Assembly: GCF_008831285.2 (NCBI RefSeq)
Contig: NC_045142.1
Coordinates: forward strand, 22,939,300 to 23,003,299
Source: Nymphaea colorata
Lineage: Eukaryota; Streptophyta; Magnoliopsida; Nymphaeales; Nymphaeaceae
Reading direction: 5' to 3'
DNA: 64,000 nucleotides
The notes beneath the pieces are model-generated. The model did no database searches. It worked only from the letters and a program-made list of their open reading frames with translations, and was not told the DNA's origin. The translations under genes and the position numbers were made by a program. Positions 38,085-49,600 of this stretch are shown piece by piece (position 1 is the first letter of the stretch; every line of letters begins with the position of its first letter).

Positions 38085-38197
38085 GGGGCTGTTTGGCACC
38101 AATAACAAATTGTTATTGCCCATACATTCATGAAAATTGTAGGTCCGAATTACTGAACAGTAATTGTAACAATCTGTTATTGGTGCCAAATGACCCT
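38085..38197. mobile_element. 113-bp hairpin MITE
   Basis: Inverted ends GGGGCTGTTTGGCACCAAT and the complement ATTGGTGCCAAATGACCC, extending through AACA on both sides, about 22 bp with two or three mismatches. The GGCTGTTTGG end is common in plant Tourist-like MITEs. The flanks are TTAA and TCAA; an exact target duplication is uncertain. Confidence 0.7.
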
Positions 38198-41100
38198 CAA
38201 CAGTTTTAAATTGATGTACAACTAGAACAATGCGTATGAATGGAAAAATATTCACTTTTATGACAAAAAATTGCTTCTCTAATGAAGTTTATTAGCATTA
38301 TTCCCCATCCTTGTAAAACGGTTCATCTTGCCATGCAATTGCTTGAAGAACTTCTTGGTAAGAATATATTTTCAACGCTCATTATTCCTCACCATGATAA
38401 AACTATGTGTCACAACACGAAACCGAAAATAAGTCAAACATGAATTATTTGTCTCATTAAGAGAATAATATTAACCAAACTAAAGATTCTTACGAGGGAG
38501 TGATCAGTAATAATAATGGTGAAATAGTTGGTGTCTTGATCATGAATCCTTCTCTCAGCTTGTCTCAAAAGCTGTGCACCAATCAAAGGTTGGGAGAATT
38601 AATGGAACAAGCAGGTGAGCGTGGGCTGACTTTATTTAAGGGAATTACAATAATTCATTTTCAACTATTAGAGAATCCATTTATTAACTTCTTTTAACGT
38701 ATGACGATTCAGTTTGAGCATTAACATGAAACAATGTTGAAAAAAAAAAACTTTTTATTTCATTTTTGAAGTTAGAAATTAAAAAGTATTCAGTATCTGT
38801 GTAGCATCTCCCAACACACATACAGGGCAGAACTAGGGTAAGCTCACGTGTAAAATTTTAAAAATTTCACTTGTCCAAATATAAAAATTTTGAAAAATGA
38901 TATTTTGGTTCATGTCTAAAATTTAGAAACTTTAATTCTACCCTCTTCATGAAAAATTTTTAGCTTTACTCCTGTGCTCCTGTGCGCACGCACAGACACA
39001 CACACACTCTCTCTCTCTCTCATCCTTGCAAAGAAAGGGCCAGATTGTGCTATGGTGAAAAGGAACAAGAATGCTTACCTAAGTTTTATGGTTCGCTTTT
39101 GAATGGACTACAATAAAAGAAGTGTATTTATGTTCAATTAGGAACGGATTCAACTACCTCCACAGGAGGGTCTACCAAGATGGCTTGGATAAATAAGATT
39201 CATGGTATCCTTTTTTCTAGGGATTATCAAGAGATTGAACGAGAATTGCAATACCAAATATATAAACTTGATGTAAAATCATCATCTACAGGCATTCAGG
39301 ATTCATCAATTTCAATTGGTGAATTAGTTGGCAAATCAAGAACTTGTTTCAAACAATTTGCTTTTTGAGGGAGAAAAAAAAAAGTATTCGATATGGTTAG
39401 AGCTTATCTGGATGATCAAAAAATTGGTAATTATATATAAATATACACACGCACACACACACAGATTTATAGAGAGAATGGTTGAGAGAGAGAGAGAGAG
39501 AGTAGTTGATAAATATCAACTACTCTATAAATATCACACCACTTAGGTAAGAATAAGATGCAAAAGTCAAATCTCTTAAATTTGCAATAAAATCCAACTC
39601 TCTGCTTATCTCCCCTTATTCATGGCCTTTGGTGCCAAGATCAACTATGGTCTTTTGGGGTTCCATATTTGGATCCTTGGCTCCCCATGATCTCAAATGA
39701 TTCTCTCAAGCATTAAAGAGCAATGGCAGGGTGGTTGGGTGCCTCATTGAATATGAGGTAATGGAATGGACCACATTTGTCGTTTTCGAGATCCAGATCC
39801 AGAGAACATCCCTCAGAGTCTTGATGAAATGTATAGGAGTATATGCGGATGTCACCGGATCCGAAATGGGGTCCAATCTGATTCACCTTCATTTTCTAGG
39901 AACAAGGATGGAGACAGGTGAACAAGAGCTCAGCTCAAGTAAATGTGTTACATAAAGCCGTCCACACGGAAGTTGACATGTGTCCTACAATGAGGGACAT
40001 GCCAGCTCTTTGCGTTTTTACATTAGCAGTGTAAAATGGCGTTTTACTTGACCCTTTTCTTTGTGCTCCAGCTGAGGAGCAGGTTTTGCCCTAGATGTAT
40101 TCTGGTGGGTGAGATGTATCTAATTCACATTGTTGAAGAACAGTTTGGTCTGTGGCAATGGGCCTAGATCACTTGCAGTGAACCTACATCTTCACTTGCA
40201 CTTGGGTTCGCCGACTTGACCTACATCTTCACCTGTATTCGGGTTCGTCGACTCAACCTACATCTTCACCTGTATTCGGGGTCGTAAACTCGGACCCGAC
40301 TGAAACTGATCCATTTTCAGCAGTGCCCACAATGGTAAATCCAGTCCCCACATTAAGGTAAGCATTATTTTGAGACTCTCCATGGCCAGAACCAGGCCAA
40401 TCTGGCTGAAGCTGTGTCTGTAATTCTATTGACCTTTTTAAGGCAGACCATGTGATGATGATTATGATTATGATCATGATTCATGATGTACTGGAATGGG
40501 GAGATTTCACCATGTATTGAACACTCATGTCAGTAACAATATATTTCTTCCTGCATGCATGGATCCTATGCCTGCTAGCAAAGATCTATCACACTGGGCT
40601 GAGTATCTTAGTTTTCTGATATCTGACCTGGGTCAGGTCATGCTCACAGGGTACATAAATGAAAGCTAAGTCACATGGGTACTGTACCAAACTTAAAGTG
40701 GGTACTTAGACATACTTGGTTATTTTTTAGCTCTAAGCTGAACCAAACTACTTAATTGATTTATTTTTTTAAACTCAGTTTTCATTCTATTTTTTAGCGT
40801 TATTGTTCATTAACATGTAATGTTTTTATTTATATCACTTGATTATTTAAACCATGTTTCTATTTTGTTCATTAACATGCAATGTTTTTATTTGTATCAC
40901 TTGTTTATTTAAACCATGTTTTTATTTTGATTTTTATGTGCTATTTTGCACGCACACACACACACATGTGATGTCCATTTTCTAGAGTTACTGTGTCTGT
41001 GTTTGCATCTGAATCGGTGTCTGTACTTCTATCTGAATTGAACCTATACCCATGTGACTTAGAATGAAAATGAACCGGCTAATTAGTAAGTCCGGGCCGG

Positions 41101-44100
41101 CAGTTGCGAAAAATCTGGATAGCTGCATCCTGGCTCGATGTAATGGAATCTGGCAATCCCATGCCCAGCCCTGTAACTATCATTCTCGGCTGGAGCCGGC
41201 CTGAACCTTTTTCCGGCAGGTTGGGCCCTACTCAAGGGAGATATGAGCAAACATGAATGTCCGAACCCTAAGCTGACTCTCTCTTCCTAGGCCTTGATTT
41301 AAATTTGGCCAGCAAGTGGCTATAATTCCTCACTTAGTGCTTTAGCGCTAATGACTACTGAAAATTTTTCCTCAAGTAAATGTTGTCATCGGTTGCCTTT
41401 TTTCTTTTTTTTTTTAAATTTGTAGCTGCTGCAAAATTGCGTTCTGTTCTAGCAAAAGGTTGCATCTCAATCGAGCTAAATTTTTGATGTAGACATAGAC
41501 AAGGACACTAATAATGGAGATGGCATTATACATTGACAAGGTCATAAAAGGTTTGGATGTGAGTCCGATCTAGTTTCTAGAAAAATGGGATTCGGATTCT
41601 AAATCAGATTTGAACCTTATTTCTAAATTCGAGTTCAGGTCTCGCTAGAATATGATGCAGCATTTATATCTTTTTGGTTCAGATCTTTATGGAAATCTGC
41701 TGGGTTTGGAATTCAGAATTGGATTCAGTTTGACACTGGACATCAAACCTGTATAATTGGATCTGAATTTGTTTACCACATCCAGACTAAATGGGTCAAA
41801 AACTGGATCTACCCTTTACATTCTTCAATGTATGTGTGCATTGTAATAAAACCCACATACATCTCAGTAGGTAATTGGTCTGCTCAGTTTTTTGACCCTG
41901 TACTAAAAGTTCCATACCAGGGAACAAATGAATTCTGGACCTCTTTCAACCTAAATGGATGAACACACTTTATATTAGGTATGGTTTAGTTCAATACATC
42001 TTTTTCACTTTAAATGTTTATACTCCAAAATGATCACCAGCTGAATGCAGTAAATTCTTACAGCCTACACATTCAATTAGAAACTTCTTTTATAGCAAAA
42101 CCCCACCTAAAACATGGAAATCAACCTTTTTTAGTTTAAGCCAAACAGGGTTTCAGCAGATATTCACCACTTTGTACCAAGTGACAAAATTGGTTTGTTC
42201 AACTTTAGGGCCCTTACAATTTGAGGGTATCAAGTCCAACTTCTTATTTAGCCAAGTGGATGGAGTTCTTGTTCGCCCGAAATCTACTTATTTGAACTGT
42301 CATAATCCTAACAAATATAGGCCTATTTTTTCTAACTTTCTTTTTCATTATTGAGAGTAGAACTTAAACTAGGGCACTTTCAGCATTAAGTGTAGTAAAC
42401 CAAGCAGTTTAGTGATTAGGACACCTTTAATGGCTCCAGGCAAACCTCATGATTGCATGTCAATCCATGTGCTGCACATTGCTGTAATGTTGTCCAGATT
42501 TGCATCTATACTTTTCAATTGATTATGAACCACGTCGGCGCTAAACTTGGCCTTGGCCAACCATCCAAAGCTCTTGATGCCTTCATATGACTAATAAGTC
42601 CGCGAACATCATCATCATTGTCATCATCATTATTGTTGTTGTTGTTACAAGTAAACCCAGCAGTTAGTCGCCGACTTCTGCTTCGCACTTGTAGGCTCAA
42701 AGCTGCCTTTCCAAGGAAATTCTGTTGAGACATAACACCTAAATTGTTAACCATCTAAATTTTTCATATTTCTTTGAAACCCTAGTCTTGCTAAAAGTGG
42801 TAGGTCCTACCTATTTTTCCTGATTATGTCAACATCTAAAGTTTCATCTAAAGGAAATCACCTCTTCCGCTAAGACTCGATCTCTTCATAATAAATAAAG
42901 TTAAATAATCTAAAGTAAATCACATCTAAAGAGTTCAACATGAGAAAAAGTTAAATTGCTTCTTCTATGAACCCAACATAGCACCGGTTTTATTAGACAA
43001 AAAATTTGTCTATAAAAGGTTTTCCTGGGAAACCTTGAAGGGCCTTGAATGATTTGTTATTCCTTGGCCATTTCAAAGGGGAAGCCGACTTTGACAGTAT
43101 ATTGGGTTCACCCCATGGGTATGCCAGGTAAATCTCTTTGAAGCTGTTGGGGCAAGCACAAACTAAACTCGTATAATACAAAGTAAAATCCTTTAAACAC
43201 ATATGGTTCTAGTTACCAAGCTCATATGCGTTGAATAATCCGTCCAATAAAAAAGTTTATACAAGTCAAACAGTACCTGTTGGCGGTCTATGGGACGGAA
43301 CGAGCTCTTTTGGAACCAAGCCCACAACATGTGGAATGGAAGTAACAATATAATTCAAATCAGTCAACCTGCAATCTCATAATCTGAGTGAACAGGGCCA
43401 AAATGAACACAGCTTGCCTCAATCTCAAACCTTCTTACACACTTGGTTGCGTCGGAAGGTCAAAACTTTGAAATTCAAGGTCAGGAGGCTGATCTCCATG
43501 CATGTCCCTCGCCTTAAGAGCATAACGCATGGGAGATTTTATCAGTTAGCATGAAGGATCGACCAGTAGTAGTTTGACGAAACTCAGAGCGACTTCCTTC
43601 ATTGTCCAATTTACTATTTATCCAAAAACAAAAGTGCCTTGTATCATTGTATGAAATCGAAAGCATGATCATAATCAGCAGGCCAGACAAACGGCGTTGG
43701 CTCATGAAGGAGCCATGACCTACTCTGCTCATCAAAAGAGAGAAACCTGAATGCACAGTGGGAAATGATCTTGTAATCCTAGGGAGTAAATCGTTTTATA
43801 GAAGACAAACAAATAATTATCAAGAAATATCTGATGCGCATTTACCAGTTTTTTTCATGAAATCAGAATTTGCTTGCACAGTGGGCAAGAAATTGTTAAC
43901 TAAAGGAGGGAGAGAGGTTACACATTCTCATTACAAGAGTAGATTTTGAATTAATACTTTGGTTTTTCTTTTTTTTTTAATCAGCAAAACCAAGAAGATT
44001 CAGATGGGAAAGCTTATCCCTTCACCAAAATTTGCATTTTACAGATGTCCTAATGGCTGCTCACCTTCCTACATCCTCAAACATGGTACAGTGGGAGCAG

Positions 44101-44115
44101 TCGCCGACTCAAAAC
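38198..44115. other. Intergenic with gene-like fossils; no confident gene
   Basis: Candidate exon-like pieces that I cannot assign: plus strand about 39770-39930 (frame reading RDPDPENIPQSLDEMYRS), minus 40290-40440 (ALKRSIELQTQLQPDWPGSG), minus 42530-42735 (FLGKAALSLQVRSRSRRL), and minus 43010-43190 and 43510-43750. None joins into a continuous product and stops interrupt them. 41050-41230 has CGGGCCGGC/GCCGGCC words like the element at 9893. The last roughly 170 bp are likely the 3' UTR of the ERdj3B gene. Confidence 0.35.
40183..40293. repeat. Three tandem 37-bp units
   Basis: Units at 40183-40219, 40220-40256 and 40257-40293, each starting CCTACATCTTCAC; the second and third are more alike. 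Because 37 is not a multiple of three, the repeat breaks the minus-strand frame that continues to 40440. Confidence 0.8.
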
Positions 44116-46581
44116 CTATGAAAGAACTGCCTTGATCTTTGCTTTCTGGTCTTCTGTGAGCGAAGTTGGGAACAGAACCTCAAATGTAATGTACAAGTCG
44201 CCTTTCTTTGAGCTCATATACAAAGGCATGCCTTCCCCTTTGAATCTCCTAACTTCTTTTGGTCTCGTTATTCCCTGAAAAATTACCACAAACTTTTTAC
44301 ACTCAACATAAAAATCCAACCAAGTCCCAAGTGGGACAACACATTTGTTATATCTCCGACGGAAAACTACTCTTAGTTCTGTGCAGACCTGAAGTCTCGA
44401 TGTTGGATCTAACTGTCCAACACTGGACTTGACTCAAAAGGTCAGGAACATTAGCTAGGTATTCAAGGACCTTTTTATCTCATTCCTGTTCTAGAGAGCG
44501 GGCCGATCAAGTTCTAGCCTCAGGAACCATATTGAAATCTGGGCTCCAGACAGCTTGTGGGTTCAAGTAGTTTATCACAACAGTGATCAAATTAGCAGAG
44601 CATGCTAAATAGCACTTAGATGGCACATATGAGCACACCTTTGTTCCGATGTCTACTGGGTGTTCATCCAAGTGCATGATGGTCTTCTGGAAGCCAACGA
44701 GAGCTTGAACCTGATTCATTGAGAAGCAATAACCAAGATCAGAAAACCAACAAGACAATTACAGTGATCAAAATAACAGAAGACAACCGGACATGCAGAG
44801 GAAGCGAATTGAACAAGATCAAAGCAGTCCTATAACTCAATAAAGGCAAATATGTATATTCGCGTCATTAACTTCAAAGTTTCAAACATGGACCCGGCTA
44901 AAAGCAACAGTTTTTTATATTTGAAGTGACTAATCAATAGAACCCAGCAAGACATCTCACAGAAACAGCAGTCTATTTAACAAATTAACTCCAATGCCCA
45001 GTCAGCATGCAGATCATGCAAAGTAATAGCTTTAACTTGATAACTCAACCTTTTTTTTCCACTGGGAAATTAATTATAATAGCACATCATTGAAGAATGT
45101 CAGAATACACACACAGTCTCTTTATTGTTTTCTTCATCTAATTTCAATTTTTACTGGCCAAATTAGATTTCATTTTTTCTGAGGGTCTGTACATCAAAGT
45201 GAGTCAATATTTTTTGAATTATTTTATATACACTGAACACACATTCTTGAGATATTTGCCCAAACTGGTGGACAAGCCGAAAAGATATAGAGAAACAAAA
45301 CAACCTAACATGTTCATCAACTATAAATTGAAAACTTACAACTAGGGCTACAGATAAGAGAACAAGAAAAGTCTGCTTGCAAACGCTAGAAATGCATAAT
45401 TGTTTTAACAAACATCAAGATTGTTCTGTCGGCCTATTATATAAAATAAAGTGCTTCACATGGTGGAGTCATAGTCTCATGCACTTGTCACTTTTAACAT
45501 CAACCAGTGAGGTCATTAAGCTATGGATGCTATCAGGTTCTTCATAGTAGCGCATAAAAATCTTCCAAATTGTGAAATTTTCATTATATCAGGGATAGCA
45601 CAAGCTTCATGATATTATCACAAAAAGAACACCCACAATAATTTCATGATATCCAAACTCCAAAGGTCCTATTTCATTTATTAAATATATATGTTATCAG
45701 TCATTACGTTTTAAAACCTTCTGAATTTTTTCTAGGAAAAAGAATCTCTTCTTTATGTTATTCATGCAAAAACTTGGTGATATCCCATTTTCTATTGTCC
45801 TTCTGAATTACATTTTGTCTTTTTAACGATCAGTTTTTTCCTGACAGAAAACCATCTAAGAGAAATTTTGATAAAGAGTATGAGTCATTAACGAGAAACA
45901 CACCACATTATACCAGACAAGCAACAAATTCCAATTGGTCCACTTGAACCAGTCCATGTAGGGAACATACTTTTATTCAAGGAAAAAAGGAAAAATACCA
46001 CAAAAGATACATACCAGCGTAATCGTGACAGTCATATGCAGGTCATCGCCTTCTCTTCTGAAACGATCATGTGGTGCAGTTTGAATCCTAAACTGTACAT
46101 ATAGACAAGAATCGGAATCACCAATCAATGAAGATCGAAGAGCAGCTGTACGCTGGCAAGAGATGAGCAAAACCAACCTTGAGATCACCAACTTCACCGT
46201 CTATTATAGGCTCACCATCCTCATAAAACACAATCTCCTGTAAGAGGACCAGAGTTCCCAGTCATTAGCTAGTGCAATATGGTGACAGATTCCAACATAA
46301 GATAAGTTGCAAAATCATTAATTTATTAGAAAAAAAAGAATCTGGGTGTGAGCTGTAACTTTTACCATCCCTGCATGTCCAAAGAATCAACCTCAGACTA
46401 ACTGATGGAGTTGGCTAACTAACGGCATTCAGGTGAAATAACACAACCCATGTAGGAACAGATTGCTGATAGACTGAAGTGCAATGACTATCTTTGGCCC
46501 TATGTCACATAGGTACGGGTACGGACCATTTTCAAAAAATTTGGGTGCGGGTGTGGGGTACGGCCGTACACACATGCGGAC

Positions 46582-46625
<44 letters not shown>

Positions 46626-49600
46626 CAAAAAATTTGAAAATGAATAACATATTCACAAAACACAAACGAAGATCACTTCTATTGTCTTCTTGCTTTCCTA
46701 TTATACAATTATGTTCTTAGTTATCCACAATGCTTCAACTTTTTCCATGTTTAGACGTCTTTCTTAATATAGAACTTGCTCTGCTGGAATCAAAATTCTG
46801 GAATGTTAATTCCAGAATGTTGATTCTGGAATTGATGGAATCGGAAGTACAACGCAAGATTACAAAACTGATTCGTGTCTGCTTAAATGGTTTGGATTCG
46901 TGGAAGCCTATTTCTGTGTTTGGGCATGGAAAGGTCAAAATTGGAATTAAAATATTGATTGAAAACTTTAAAGGTCATGAGTTATTCGTGTAAAATTTTA
47001 TAAAGGATTTAACAATGTTTAAAAAAATTCTAAAAATAGCAAACATCGAGGTAATTTTTTTAAATAGGACGCCACACTATTTTAAAAATTTGTAAAAAGC
47101 AGTAGGGTGGACATGAAATTTTTTATAAACAGCTATTAAAGCCATTAGGATTCACTTTCTTTTTTCCTTTTTCATTTTTTTCTCTCTTTTCCCCACATTC
47201 TCTCTTCCTGTGACTATGTCGGAGAGGAATTGACTTTAAAAATTTGAATTTGTTTCCCTGGGCTACAGTAGATTTTCCAGGGGAGTAAACACACCTAACT
47301 TTTCAAGTCAAGACAACATTATAGACCGGTTCCATGTTATTGTCCTTTTATACCTATTCATTCACAAATATCATTAATTTTTTCCCCCATAAAGGGAAAA
47401 TAAAACAATGAAAAATTCATGATATTTTGAAATGATGCAAGATGAAAGCATAACCAAAATTTTGTAATTGGACCCAATTAGAATTTTTAGTATTTGTAAA
47501 TGGATCCAGATCCGCAGTCCATCCCTTTCTCTATATAAGGAGGCGTTGGATCATTTTGTAGTTAGTCAATCAGTTGAAAGAAATGAAGTGTTTGTTAGTT
47601 TTTTTATGTTCTTCTTGTTCCTTTGATCGTTTGCTTGAGTTTTAGTTAGTTTTAGTTTAGTTTTAGTTTAGTCTTGAAAGCAGTTGGATTTAGATTCCTT
47701 AATCTTCATTTTTATTGCATCAATTGGTATCAGAGTGAGACTTTACGTTCATGAGAGACCAAGTTCAGCAAACCTTGTTGTCACCCCTACAGTGTGTTCC
47801 TACCCTGCACATGGCTGCAAAAGATAAGAAAAAGGCAAAGGGTTCTGCTGCTACAGAAAAAAGGGTTGCAGAGTTTGCATTGAACGCAAACGAAGAAAAT
47901 CCAACAGAAATCGTGCAGTCTGAAGAAGAAAATCAAGAAAACTTACAGCAGACTGTAGCAAAGCACGGATTTGAAATCACCCGCATGAGACAGGATCTTG
48001 CTCTCATAACCAGAAGCATTGATGAAATCAGAGGAATGCTCTGCTTGGTTTTGCAGAACGCGCAGAATAAAGATGAAAATCTGCAGGCGTTTCCTGCTGC
48101 AAACTATACTCCCAACATCTGTGCATTGGGAGTGGACGGAGGTGAGCAGTCACGAGGAAGCATTGGGAGTTTGAGGGAAACAGGAGCCACGTCTGATGGG
48201 AGTCCTGCCGGAGCTCTGTCACTGGCCGTCGAACCTCACCCAGCGTTGAGACTCCTCACCGGAGTTCCCGTCTGGGGCGTCTTCCTCCCATCGTCAGGCA
48301 GGAACGACGACCATGGGGTTGTCCCTGCCCACCAGTCGGCAAACGCTGGTACTCTGCTCAGCGAAAGGAATGTCGGCGGGTCTTCCCGCCACATTGGGTG
48401 GGCAAGGGGAAGCGCAGAGGGCATCACTGTTTCCGTTGAGCTAGCGGCAATGCAAGGAACGTCGCCAGCAATATCGCCAGCAGTTCTCCAACCGGAGGAA
48501 AAGATCTGGTGGCACCTCTGCCCAACCGGCCGCCGCCCGTCCCCCTGCCTCCCACCGTCGCACTGCCTCCCGCGCAGTTCGTGGACCGAGGGAGAGTCGC
48601 CTTCCGTCGTTCACCCACCATCATTTCAGGTGGGGGGTGGTGGGCGCCCCTCCCCCTACCGCTGGTTTCCCCTCTTTCACTCAGACGAAAAGGGGGGAAC
48701 TCCAGCTGCGCCTCGAGCTCGAGGGTTTGAGCTAGTTCTTTTGGGGACCGGTTGAAGCGGAACCGGGTTTTAGACCCTATTCGAACCTGTATCGCTCAGT
48801 CTCCAGGTTCAAGAATTGGAATCCAAACCCAATCTCACTTCTTCCACTTTCTTTAGCTAGATCCGATGCAGGGTCGTTCCAGAACCAAGTCCAAGCTCGT
48901 GTTCCTTCTCCGAAGCCACCGCCTAAGCCGCCACCTTGATCATCTTTAGAAGAAGTTGGGGACCACCAACCAGGGGAGCGGCGGGTCTTTTTTTGTTCAG
49001 CAGATCCAAACCTTATTCAAACCCTCTAAGGTGAAGAATCATTTTGGCAGAATGAAAGATTTAGACTCGTCGAGGGCGACTCTTCTCCAACTAGGAGAGT
49101 CTAATGCAAGATGAAAGCATAACCAAAATTTTGTAATTGGACCCAATTAGAATTTTTAGTATTTGTAAATGGATCCAGATCGGCAGTCCATCCCTTTCTC
49201 TATATAAGGGGGCGTTGGATCATTTTGTAGTCAGTCAATCAGTTGAAAGAAATAAAGTGTTTGTTAGTTTTCTTATGTTCTTCTTGTTCCTTTAATCGTT
49301 TGCTTGAGTTTTAGTTAGTTTTAGTTTTAGTTAGTTTTAGTTTAGTTTTAGTTTATCCTTGAATGCAGTTGGACTTAGATTCCTTAATCTTCATTCTTAT
49401 TGCATCAATATCTCAAATTTGTCGATATTGCTTTTAATTTTAAACAACTTTTCTGGATTTTGATCAATGTCTCTATAAGAAAGTCAACTCAAATGTTCAA
49501 AAACCTTCAAGATCATATTGAAATGAGTGCTTTCTGAAAGAAGAGAATGGATGGTCATTGGAATTGTCATTGAATGGTTCTTGATACTGAAGGTCACTTA

